Both the position numbers and the translations under genes were made by a program. A stretch of DNA of 21,642 nt from a virus. Positions 14,648-21,642 of the stretch are shown piece by piece. The stretch is from the IMG/VR virus record IMGVR_UViG_3300010885_056153, positions 1 to 21,642 of that record. One strand, written 5' to 3'. Positions within the stretch are counted from its first letter, which is position 1; the number at the start of each line of letters is the position of its first letter. Under the pieces are notes generated by a model. That model did not search any database. It was given only the letters and a program-made list of their open reading frames with translations, and was not told the origin of the DNA.

Positions 14648-16365
14648 TACGGATTACCACCTGTGGTGTTGACAAAAATATAATTTTTATTAAGTATTGG
14701 AACTTCATTAATAGCGCATACTAAATCTGATACACCCCCGTTACCTTGAACGGTTATAGTTGAACCTACAGGAATAGTGATAGCGGTTGGAGTAGTGCTG
14801 ATCACAACAGTTGTAGTGTTAGTAACGCTTGCAATTGTAGTTACAGGAGTAGTGTAAGTGTACAAGCTTGCACCAGTGCTACTTACAATTGATTTAATTG
14901 CGGAGCCTTGCCAAAGACCAGCAGAACTACCTAATGTAATAGAAGTGGTTGCAGAGACAGAAGTAGTTGCTAATACAGTAGTTACTGCTGATTTAGAGTA
15001 CAAAACAGGTAGTTTTTCGTAGTCATTTAAGGTTACAGAGTTGACACCATCAATAGATTTAACAGTTGACTGCACATCTCCTTGAGAAATAACATCATTA
15101 AACGTAACGTTATCAAAAGCAAACAAGCTATAGATTGCCGACTGAACAGCTGCTCCAACGTTAGAGGCGCTGTACTGCGGGAGTACCGTTATGGTTACAT
15201 CCAAGTAAGGGTAGGCGGGAGTAAAATCTAAAACTTGTAAGGTAGTTGCGGGTGGAATTTTATTTACAAAATAGTCTGACACTGTTGTTTTAAAAGCTTG
15301 AGTAGACGCGCTTGCTCCAGACGCAGCAACATATAAAACAATAACGTTAAAAGAAGTTCCAATAGCAATAGCTTTTGATACACCTGATACTTGAATAGCA
15401 AGTTGACCGTAGTCGTCTAAAGAAACTGCGCGGCTAAGAGTGCGCAAGGCCGCTGGTGCGTTAACTCTAATAGAATCAGTAGATTCAGCGTCTGCGCCAC
15501 CGCTAAAAGCATCGGTGTTAGTAACCGTAACAGAAGTAAGGTTTACTCCGTTAGTTTCATCGTACACATTTTCAATGGCTCCTGCGGCTACGTTACCTAA
15601 ACTTCCTGCAGTATTAGAGTAACTATAAGTTGCCGAAATAGAAGAACCATTAGGAGGAATGCGGCCTGAATTACCATCACCAAATAAAATGTAAGTAATG
15701 CCCGCACCATCAGTAAATGTAGAAAATACAGGGTCGTCAGCAGCATAGTCAATTATGTATTGAACTTTAGTATAAGCAAGTGCACCGACAATTATTGAAA
15801 TAGTTCCGCCAGTAATTGCCCCAAGGTTAGTCAAAGCAAAATATTGATTAACAGAACCGTCTGATGTACCAATGGTTTCCGTTACTTGTTCACCTTGGAC
15901 TGCTGTAGTTGTACCTGTACCAGGAGTACTTCCAACTATTGCTGTAAGTGATACGGCTGTTTGAGTAGTAAATACAACACTTGGGTTAACACCATCAGAA
16001 GCAGTTGATACTTTTATTCCAGCAGGAATAATAATAGGGTTGGCACCTTCATTAGAAAAAGTAACCGTGCCACTAGCTGGGCTAACGTTGTTAGGGCTGT
16101 AGTTTAGTAATTTAGCTAACGCAATTACTGTGTCTCTTTGGGTAGAGGTGTTAATGTAAGACTCATTAGCCGCACGGTCAATTTGATAATTAAGTAAATC
16201 TCCTAAATAAGAAAACAACTCAAGAAGAACAATGCCAAAATCATTAGCGTCGCGGGAAACCCACTGAGGTGTAAAGTTAGGAATAAGTGCAATTAAATCA
16301 TCTCGAATTGACGCGTAGTCTCTAGAGGTATAATCTACTTGCGGTAGGTATAAGCTATCAGTCAT
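14647..16365 (-). CDS. Baseplate J-like wedge protein
   Basis: 572 residues. The N-terminus (YLPQVDYTSRDYASIRDDLIALIPNF...ANDFGIVLLELFSYLGDLLNYQIDRAANESYI) and the later SLDDYGQLAIQVSGVSKA region (315-332) are hallmarks of the P2 gpJ/T4 gp6 baseplate wedge family. The protein forms wedge dimers joining the inner hub to the fibre-bearing periphery and takes part in baseplate opening. Residues about 460-543 are a Ser/Thr/Val-rich beta module that interrupts the C-terminal part: normal sequence (VTLNDYEKLPVLY) precedes it and SDLVCAINEVPIL follows. This module resembles those in the next two tail genes. Start and stop are coupled to both neighbours by 1-base overlaps. Confidence 0.92.
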   Translation of the reverse strand: MTDSLYLPQVDYTSRDYASIRDDLIALIPNFTPQWVSRDANDFGIVLLELFSYLGDLLNYQIDRAANESYINTSTQRDTVIALAKLLNYSPNNVSPASGTVTFSNEGANPIIIPAGIKVSTASDGVNPSVVFTTQTAVSLTAIVGSTPGTGTTTAVQGEQVTETIGTSDGSVNQYFALTNLGAITGGTISIIVGALAYTKVQYIIDYAADDPVFSTFTDGAGITYILFGDGNSGRIPPNGSSISATYSYSNTAGSLGNVAAGAIENVYDETNGVNLTSVTVTNTDAFSGGADAESTDSIRVNAPAALRTLSRAVSLDDYGQLAIQVSGVSKAIAIGTSFNVIVLYVAASGASASTQAFKTTVSDYFVNKIPPATTLQVLDFTPAYPYLDVTITVLPQYSASNVGAAVQSAIYSLFAFDNVTFNDVISQGDVQSTVKSIDGVNSVTLNDYEKLPVLYSKSAVTTVLATTSVSATTSITLGSSAGLWQGSAIKSIVSSTGASLYTYTTPVTTIASVTNTTTVVISTTPTAITIPVGSTITVQGNGGVSDLVCAINEVPILNKNYIFVNTTGGNP

Positions 16366-16796
16366 TATGAGCCCTCAATTAATTCGCCTGCAGCCGTTAA
16401 CGAGGCTGTAGATATTGTAACAGAATCTGTTTCCCCAGCGGGAAGTTTATAAATAATAGTGAGAGAAAGGGTGCCTGTGCCGTCATCAAAAACAGGGTTT
16501 ACTTCAATTAAACTTAACTGAGGTAACCAAGAAACAAACATTTCTTTAATTGTTTGTCTACCTAGTTCTGTAGCGTCCAAAGCACTCTCGTATATTAATC
16601 CATCTAAACTAGCTCCATAATTATAATACCAAATACGCTCGTTAATTCCCGTGGATAGTAAGGTTAAAACTCTATCTTTCCAAGCTTTAGGTGAAGAATC
16701 GGAAGTAATGTCAACTTTTCCGTTTGTTGAAAGGGTAAACGGCAAAGATATTGAATAAGTTTGAGCGGGCAGAGCCTTGTTATATACAATTGCCAT
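16365..16796 (-). CDS. gp25/gpW-like baseplate wedge protein
   Basis: 143 residues from ATG 16796, or 150 from ATG 16817. I prefer 16796: it forms a TAATG junction with the stop of the spike gene and has AGGAG 10 bases upstream, whereas the 16817 start has no binding site. The order of elements fits T4 gp25/P2 gpW: LPFTLSTNGKVDIT near the N-terminus, WKDRVLTLLSTGINERIWYYNYGASLDGLIYE (a variant of the family's 'L.t..GeR.m.p.yG..l...lFe' core), then helix RQTIKEMFVSWLPQLSLIEV and strands TLSLTIIYKLP. It joins the sheath-facing baseplate ring to wedge J and is found next to J in nearly all contractile tails. Confidence 0.9.
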   Translation of the reverse strand: MAIVYNKALPAQTYSISLPFTLSTNGKVDITSDSSPKAWKDRVLTLLSTGINERIWYYNYGASLDGLIYESALDATELGRQTIKEMFVSWLPQLSLIEVNPVFDDGTGTLSLTIIYKLPAGETDSVTISTASLTAAGELIEGS

Positions 16797-17068
16797 TACT
16801 TCATTACTCCTAGCCATAGTGGGAAATTAGGGTCTCCGCCTTCAAACATTACAAAAACTCCAGTACCAGGCGGAGGTATAAAAATGTTTCCAGTTACAGA
16901 TGGATGAACACCCCAAGCCCAACTAGTTACAGCGGGGCCAAGAATTTGTGGGACACGAAGTTTAATTCTAAGTAATCCTTGAGGGTCAGTACTGTCTACG
17001 ACAAGCCCACGGTAAACTCCGTAAAACCTTTTATCGGAAAGGTCGCCAGTTAATAAATCAGAGTACAC
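16796..17068 (-). CDS. Minimal gp5-like OB-fold spike protein
   Basis: 90 residues. The sequence matches the N-terminal OB-fold of T4 gp5/VgrG: FYGVYRGLVVDSTDPQGLLRIKLRVPQI, then WAWGVHPS..., IPPPGTGVFVMFEGGDPNFPLWLGVMK. This fold sits under the gp27-like hub and carries the spike. Here the protein ends right after the OB-fold, with no lysozyme domain and no beta-helix, so it is far shorter than T4 gp5 (575 residues). The real membrane-piercing tip must be elsewhere or absent. The gene overlaps the hub gene by 11 bases, consistent with a hub-spike pair. Confidence 0.87.
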   Translation of the reverse strand: MYSDLLTGDLSDKRFYGVYRGLVVDSTDPQGLLRIKLRVPQILGPAVTSWAWGVHPSVTGNIFIPPPGTGVFVMFEGGDPNFPLWLGVMK

Positions 17069-18374
17069 CGCGTGCCGCCAATCTTCTTACTATTGCTTGA
17101 GGGCGATTTCGTACGTCTATATTATTTGGGCTATCAACTACTGTAGTTGCCACCCAAACGTACGGTTTTACATTGGATTCCGTTTCCCTGTTAGAGACCT
17201 CAGTAAACCCTGAATTATTGTAAGTTCCAGTTCCTTCAGTTAAAATAGAATCGGTGTTAAGGGGAACATTCCTAGTATCAGGAACTAAAGTTCTTACGCG
17301 TACATCGGAAGGGCTAGTAATTACTTCCCCTTTCCACACTTCAGCTTGACCAATAGAATCGGCTCCGACATCTAAAATAGTTGTATATGTTAAAATGTTA
17401 GGTGATTTTTCAACTACGTTGTGTTCTGTGTAAAGAACTATCCAATACCCAGTGTAGTTAGGGCCGATACCTTCTAAGTAAATTGGTTGGTCAGGTTTAA
17501 TTTCAGGAGTACCAATAATTTGAATGCGAGCACGGTACGGAAATCTGTTTCGTTCGTCAGCAGCTTTAGCTTCGTAAGCAGCCACTTGAAATCCAGGAGC
17601 TACAACATTTGTGGCAAAGCTATCAAAAAATTCTGTGGCGCTAGACTCGTTTAAAGTATTTTCTCTTTGGTTAGTAACCAAGCTATAGTTATGTCCTATG
17701 GGGTCTACGCCACCAACTTGTACTGCAGATTTATAAGAATCTTTATAGGCAGTGCTTTCTCCTAAGACTAGATTAAAAGAATATAAAGTAGACCCTCTTG
17801 GATCGTTAGCCTCAGACATTCTAAACCGTAAAGCGGCATCTCTGCTGTTTGTAAAATCATAAGTTATACTATGAAAATAAATAGTAGTATTTTCAACCCG
17901 TAATGAGTACCCGCATTGTTTAGCTAAACGGCTCATTAATTGCAATTGAGTATGACCAGCTTGAACAACTTGGTCGTAAATTCGTGGGTGGTCCTCTACT
18001 TGCGCAGTGAAACCGTACTCGTTTGCTATTTGTCTAACAATGTCAGATGCAGTCATGTTTTCAAATACGCGTTGCTTAGCTTGTTTTAATCTGTAAGAAG
18101 CACCAATAAAAGTAACTTCGGTAAAATTTGCACTAGGGGTAATATTAGGACGAATCTCATGGACATACCCTACCCAATCTCGGCTGTTGCTTTTTCCTCT
18201 AAGCACGCACTTTACTGGGTCTCCAGGTTTAACACTTGTATACCTAACTCCCCAGTCTCTAAACCTAACTTTTATAATTTCGTGAGCGTACCGTTCTTGC
18301 TTTAAAGTAAAAGAAGATATACGTTGTGGAGGGTTTTGAGACAACGGAAAAGATACGGAAACATAGTTAAACAC
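17058..18374 (-). CDS. gpD/gp27-like baseplate hub protein
   Basis: 438 residues. The protein has the hub pattern of the phage late control D / VgrG N-terminal family: beta-rich first domain (FTLKQERYAHEIIKVRF...GDPVKCVLRGKSNSRDWVGYVHEIRP), YRLKQAKQRVFENMTASDIVRQIANEYGF (about 112-140), and HTQLQLMSRLAKQCGYSLRVENTTIYF (about 155-182). The last two are the typical helix and 'LA...G....v....l.f' motifs. A hub trimer makes the pseudo-sixfold adaptor between the tail tube and the spike. The C-terminus (about 350-438) is a low-complexity extension with no match I know. It overlaps both the LysM gene (8 bases) and the spike gene. Confidence 0.88.
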   Translation of the reverse strand: MFNYVSVSFPLSQNPPQRISSFTLKQERYAHEIIKVRFRDWGVRYTSVKPGDPVKCVLRGKSNSRDWVGYVHEIRPNITPSANFTEVTFIGASYRLKQAKQRVFENMTASDIVRQIANEYGFTAQVEDHPRIYDQVVQAGHTQLQLMSRLAKQCGYSLRVENTTIYFHSITYDFTNSRDAALRFRMSEANDPRGSTLYSFNLVLGESTAYKDSYKSAVQVGGVDPIGHNYSLVTNQRENTLNESSATEFFDSFATNVVAPGFQVAAYEAKAADERNRFPYRARIQIIGTPEIKPDQPIYLEGIGPNYTGYWIVLYTEHNVVEKSPNILTYTTILDVGADSIGQAEVWKGEVITSPSDVRVRTLVPDTRNVPLNTDSILTEGTGTYNNSGFTEVSNRETESNVKPYVWVATTVVDSPNNIDVRNRPQAIVRRLAARGVL

Positions 18375-18648
18375 TAGGAATCCTTAATATGGTTCCACCC
18401 TCTATAGAAACATAGTTTGTAATCTCTGGGTTGTACTCCGCGATTACCCACCAAAGGTCAGGGCGATTAAAGTATTTCCAAGAAATAGCAGTTAGTGTTT
18501 CACCTTTAATAAAAGTATGTGTAGAGTAAGAAATTGAATCTAACGTATCAAAAGTGTAAAACACTATTGGATAAGCTTGTCCGTTTTCGGTTTTTCTAAA
18601 GTAATCCACAACAGATTTTTCGTATCTAGAACCCGCTCTAATTGACAT
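18367..18648 (-). CDS. Small LysM-domain tail/baseplate protein
   Basis: 93 residues. The C-terminal half is a LysM-like unit: HTFIKGETLTAISWKYFNRPDLWWVIAEYNPEITNYVSIEGGTILRIP (about 44-91), with the 'GETL..IA...y....W..I...N' pattern and the ending 'G..L.IP'. In contractile tails this short form resembles T4 gp53 and the LysM end of XkdP, which bind the tube initiator and wedge. LysM can bind peptidoglycan, but in this setting it is structural. It starts in a TAATG overlap with the protein encoded before it and overlaps the hub gene. Confidence 0.82.
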   Translation of the reverse strand: MSIRAGSRYEKSVVDYFRKTENGQAYPIVFYTFDTLDSISYSTHTFIKGETLTAISWKYFNRPDLWWVIAEYNPEITNYVSIEGGTILRIPSV

Positions 18649-19607
18649 TATCTACTCACCAAACCTGCGGTTGCCATTAAATTAAATTGAATTTCCATTG
18701 TAGACGCCATAGGAATCATGCCTTTAGTAAACTTGGTATGGGTTACGTTTAACGCGCTTACGTAACCAAGGTAGCTAAGGGGACCTAAGTCAATACGCAA
18801 AAGTGTTGGGCGAAGGAATCCAATTTCAGACGTATCTCTGCCTGTAGCCACGTTAGTCCAGCCAGGACCATTAATAGCTTTGTATAAATATTCAATATCT
18901 GCGGTAGTTCCGTACCTAACTAATTGAATTACTTTTTCAACAAGAGTTTCCGCAAACCCGTAGTCAAAAGAATGATTAGGGTTGTAACCTAAATTTCTTA
19001 ATAACGGGCCAACATTAGTAGGAGTCAAAGTTGTATTAGCTAAAGTATTTCCAGTAACATTTAATGAGTTTAAACAAGCAAAGTCATTAGTTCTGTCTAA
19101 AGGAACAGACACAGATAAAGCTTGTCCACTAGGAAAAGCGCCAACAACAGAAGCAAATTTATCTGCAAAGCTTGGAGTAACACTCAAATTAGTAGCAACA
19201 GAAGTACTAATTTGAGTAGGGTTCCACATAAATTGGAACCCATACCTAGGGTCTGTGCTGCTGCTACCGTTGTTGTAAGTGCCACTAGTTACATAATCGT
19301 TGTCTACACGGGCATACCAATAGATACGTCCGCGACGATATTTATGCGTAGCCCCTATTGCTTGCGTTGCAGGGTCTCTAACCATAGGGTCGTTAGAAGG
19401 TTCTACAGGAAGACTCCATTGGTGAGGAGGTAAATTCCATTTATAACCGTTAAGGCCAAGCCCAGTGGGTGCTACAGAAGCAGCATTATCTGTTCCAACC
19501 CAAGGAGTACTAAGAGCGTTAACAGTTTTATTAATGCTGTAATTGTTTGAGCGGTTACTTCCTGGGCTTTTCCAATCAATTACTTGATTAGGCGGAATAA
19601 ATACCAT
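18648..19607 (-). CDS. Tube-initiator-like baseplate protein (XkdP/Afp7 N-domain-like)
   Basis: 319 residues. The middle and end show a pattern like the N-terminal domain of XkdP/Afp7-type tail proteins: FQFMWNPTQIS (about 129-139), LSVSVPLDRTNDF, then LLRIDLGPLSYLGYVSALNVTHTKFTKGMIPMASTMEIQF, which follows the family's 'P..L...wG...y.G.v..l...yT.F...G.PvrA...l.f' form. In such systems the protein sits between the tape measure/tube and the hub. In many relatives a LysM domain is fused to its C-terminus; here LysM is a separate gene directly after it. The first 120 residues are polar and without known domain. It follows the tape measure stop by one base (TAAGATG). Confidence 0.6.
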   Translation of the reverse strand: MVFIPPNQVIDWKSPGSNRSNNYSINKTVNALSTPWVGTDNAASVAPTGLGLNGYKWNLPPHQWSLPVEPSNDPMVRDPATQAIGATHKYRRGRIYWYARVDNDYVTSGTYNNGSSSTDPRYGFQFMWNPTQISTSVATNLSVTPSFADKFASVVGAFPSGQALSVSVPLDRTNDFACLNSLNVTGNTLANTTLTPTNVGPLLRNLGYNPNHSFDYGFAETLVEKVIQLVRYGTTADIEYLYKAINGPGWTNVATGRDTSEIGFLRPTLLRIDLGPLSYLGYVSALNVTHTKFTKGMIPMASTMEIQFNLMATAGLVSR

Positions 19608-19608
19608 C

Positions 19609-21051
19609 TTACATCGCCCTACTTAAAGCATCAGAGATAGCGGAAGCAATGTTATATTGGTCCACTCCACCAGAAACATTAATAGTAATTGCCCCAGTAA
19701 ACATTTGGCCTGGGTTAGAAGGATTTACGGAGTCGTACTGATTAAACCCAGACCCAGGTCCTGCAAAGTACGGACTTGCAGGAGTGCCTGATCCAAACCC
19801 GTTTTTAAAAGCGTTAAAACCTGGTACACCAGCGGCACCTAATACGCCTAATCCAAATAGTCTACTTGGACCTTGAAGACCTAGCAGAGCTCCTGTAGCG
19901 TCAAACATTGAGTCAATAAGTAATTGACCTGCTCCGCCACGAGCGCCACCAATAGTTTCAAGGGTTGTACCAACGTTTCCAGTGTATCTAATTAAATCTG
20001 CTTCAAGACCCGTGGCATTAACCATTCCTTTGTAAAGTTCATTAAGAATGTTATTAGCACCAATAAGATTATTTACAGTGTTTCCTGAAAACTTTTGAAG
20101 TAACTTTAATTCACCAGTAGCACGGTTTCCTGTAGATACTACTGCTTCAGTCATTGCGCCTGATGCTTTAAGGGCCTCTTTACTAAAATCATCACCACCG
20201 TTATTTGCAGCCATTTGAGTAAGCCCAGAAATTACTGTGCTTCTAATGTTAGGGTCTAAACCAAAGTATTGGTTAAGAATGCTATCAAGAGCATTACCTG
20301 GCATAGCAGAAATAGCTATATTTTCTGGAGTTACAGGGCCAGCTTTAGATAAAATATCATAAAGTTGTTTAATAATTTGAGGCAAATCTATCATGCCAGT
20401 GCCCTCTTTGTTACGCATTTGGATACCAAACATGCGCGCCATGTTAACTGTCTTAGGGTCGTTAAGCCCCGCCATAACTCCTACGCCACCTGCTATGCCA
20501 AGTCCTGGAGTTAAGTTAGAAGCAAGCGCAGCGCCGCCCATAATTCCTGTGTAACCCGCACCAGCACCAAAGTTAGGTAACCCAGGCATCAAACCTTTTT
20601 GTGCCGCAAAATTAGACGCAAGAGCAGCGTCTTGGGGGCTAGTTGCGGTGCCCATAAGAGAGGCCCGAAGTTGCGAAGTCATAGCATTTTCTCTACTAGT
20701 TGCACCGCCAAAAAACTTCATTCGGTCGGCAAGTAGTTGAACATCAACGGCTTCTTGGGTAGTTGGTAGAGCCATGCTGACTGCGCCAGCAGCCCCAGCC
20801 AAAGCGCTAAAACCTGAGGCTAAAATTCTAGTAAATTGTTGACGGTCGGAGTAATTAGAAAACCGAGGAGGAGCGGGTGCGGCTCCTGAAGCTCCAAAAG
20901 CTGGAGCGCTACTATTATTATTAGACGGCTCGTTATTTCTTCCTAAAATTGAGCTGATCATTCCCGTCAAAGACGCCAACGCACGCTCTATTTTAGCGCC
21001 TTGCGCGGTGTTTGCCCGAAGTTCGGGGCCAATATCAGGTGGTTCAGCCAT
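19609..21051 (-). CDS. Tail tape measure protein (short)
   Basis: 480 residues. N-terminal helix, a Pro/Asn/Ala-rich stretch (about 40-65), hydrophobic Ala/Gly-rich segments (about 74-94, 164-193 and 390-410) and an end 'ITINVSGGVDQYNIASAISDALSRAM' type motif, whose last half is common at tape measure C-termini (strand, then helix ending in arginine). Position before the tube-initiator, LysM and hub genes and after the small assembly ORFs is the usual tape measure place. At about 0.15 nm per residue, a fully helical protein of this size would set a tail tube near 70 nm, short for a myovirus. Ribosome binding site AAGGA is 5 bases before ATG 21051. I see no peptidase domain. Confidence 0.75.
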   Translation of the reverse strand: MAEPPDIGPELRANTAQGAKIERALASLTGMISSILGRNNEPSNNNSSAPAFGASGAAPAPPRFSNYSDRQQFTRILASGFSALAGAAGAVSMALPTTQEAVDVQLLADRMKFFGGATSRENAMTSQLRASLMGTATSPQDAALASNFAAQKGLMPGLPNFGAGAGYTGIMGGAALASNLTPGLGIAGGVGVMAGLNDPKTVNMARMFGIQMRNKEGTGMIDLPQIIKQLYDILSKAGPVTPENIAISAMPGNALDSILNQYFGLDPNIRSTVISGLTQMAANNGGDDFSKEALKASGAMTEAVVSTGNRATGELKLLQKFSGNTVNNLIGANNILNELYKGMVNATGLEADLIRYTGNVGTTLETIGGARGGAGQLLIDSMFDATGALLGLQGPSRLFGLGVLGAAGVPGFNAFKNGFGSGTPASPYFAGPGSGFNQYDSVNPSNPGQMFTGAITINVSGGVDQYNIASAISDALSRAM

Positions 21052-21059
21052 GATAATCC

Positions 21060-21170
21060 TTATCTAGTAGCTCGTAATAGCCAGTTTTTTCTTTCCCTGT
21101 AGGAAAGAGAGCGCACATCGCTGAGGCTCCAACCAGAAAATGCTCGGATTATTACTTCGTAGGTGTCCAT
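21060..21170 (-). CDS. Small tail assembly ORF, possibly the frameshifted end of the preceding gene
   Basis: 36 residues from ATG 21170, ending just before the tape measure gene. Residues such as YEVIIRAFSGWSLSDVRSLSYRERKNWLLR resemble the short 'gGfs...i..M.y.ER..w' proteins that follow gp26-like genes upstream of tape measure genes. The frame stays open above the ATG, back to 21218, and translates as a plausible KDENYVDL stretch, yet no start codon and no ribosome binding site occur there or before ATG 21170. It overlaps the end of the preceding gene in the +1 frame. Either coupling from the stop at 21193 or a +1 frameshift would express it. Confidence 0.55.
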   Translation of the reverse strand: MDTYEVIIRAFSGWSLSDVRSLSYRERKNWLLRATR

Positions 21171-21192
21171 TAAGTCAACGTAGTTTTCGTCT

Positions 21193-21642
21193 TTATATAC
21201 GAAATAAGCTAGCCAGACTTAGCGGTAACGGAATTTCATTACCACATGCCTTGCAAGCCTTCGTCACCTCCCCAAGGCGTGGGCCTGGGGTGCGTTTATA
21301 AATTTCAGAAATTATAGTTTCTCTATCTAAAATACCAAGATTAAGAGCGGTTTGTATCCCTAAAGATGGCGTTCCATTAATGCTTACTACGCAACCAGAT
21401 AAAATAATAGTCATTAATTCTGAAGTAGTTTTGTTGTCTGCGTCAAGAAGTTTTTTGTTAGTAATCCCATTTGGCAAAGTAACTACAGCTTCACCATTTT
21501 TAGTGGCTACCGTAAATGTTCTATCAACAACTGGATCGTTAAGCGTACGGGTTTTAACGTCTTTTGTTAAGTCAATAATAACTTCATGCTCTACTAAACA
21601 TTTAGGACAAGTAGCGTTATAGGTAAGGTCTTTGCCAAAAGT
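21193..21642 (-). CDS. Zinc-ribbon tail assembly protein, partial (N-terminus beyond right edge)
   Basis: The frame is open from the window edge to the stop at 21193 (149 residues visible), so a TTG at 21477 is internal and not the start. There are two CxxC pairs, CPKC at visible residues 12-15 and CKAC at 130-133, enough for a zinc ribbon. Between them is a helical part with TTSELMTIILSG and DRETIISEI. This layout, paired Cys with 'R' motif and a terminal LFR, is similar to T4 gp26-like baseplate hub/assembly proteins found before tape measure genes; the match is by pattern only. It may work as a tape measure chaperone together with the small shifted-frame ORF that follows. Confidence 0.6.
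   Translation of the reverse strand, partial: TFGKDLTYNATCPKCLVEHEVIIDLTKDVKTRTLNDPVVDRTFTVATKNGEAVVTLPNGITNKKLLDADNKTTSELMTIILSGCVVSINGTPSLGIQTALNLGILDRETIISEIYKRTPGPRLGEVTKACKACGNEIPLPLSLASLFRI

Noticed and set aside
21193-21477. TTG at 21477 as the start of the zinc-ribbon gene
   Set aside because: The frame stays open and protein-like to the right edge and includes the first CxxC pair, so the gene begins outside the window.

Overview
This window is a near-continuous, single-strand (minus) block of a tailed bacteriophage genome with a contractile (myovirus-type) tail. The evidence is an ordered tail and baseplate cassette (tape measure, LysM protein, gp27/gpD-like hub, gp5-like OB-fold spike, gp25-like wedge, baseplate J, tail protein I, adhesin) followed by a phage replication cassette. 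Base composition is moderately AT-rich, genes are tightly packed, and stops and starts overlap repeatedly (ATGA, GTGA, TAATG). No stretch of 300 bases or more lacks a gene. The host cannot be read from the sequence. Two cell-wall hydrolases, one with a signal peptide, fit a host with an accessible peptidoglycan layer, but an actinobacterial or other Gram-positive host is only a guess.

Genes are transcribed from high to low coordinates. Region 1 (21642 to 8332) is the late tail module: a zinc-ribbon tail-assembly protein cut by the right edge, a 36-codon ORF in a shifted frame, a short tape measure protein, a tube-initiator-like protein plus a small LysM protein (together resembling a split XkdP/Afp7), hub, minimal spike, gp25, J, a 1312-residue gpI-based tail fibre protein with carbohydrate-binding-like domains, and a 794-residue fibre with four FN3-like domains and a polyglycine tip.

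Region 2 (8331 to 3065) starts with a short control region: an inverted repeat over a promoter, then a hairpin that hides the ribosome binding site of the first gene. The replication operon follows: a Rossmann/SLOG-like protein, a winged-helix initiator-like protein whose gene contains a candidate origin, a tiny Cys-rich protein, an AAA+ helicase loader, a free-standing SWIM zinc finger, an unknown protein, a DnaB-type helicase, and a CHC2/TOPRIM primase.

Region 3 (3056 to 1) holds an M23 peptidase with a good intrinsic terminator, a SNF2-type helicase, a secreted NlpC/P60 peptidase, a tRNA-Asn, and a secreted nidogen-like protein cut by the left edge.

The points most worth a second look are the start-masking hairpin with an internal promoter, the hairpin and tandem repeats inside the initiator gene, the overlapping shifted-frame ORF before the tape measure gene, and beta-rich modules scattered through successive tail genes, one apparently inserted in baseplate J.
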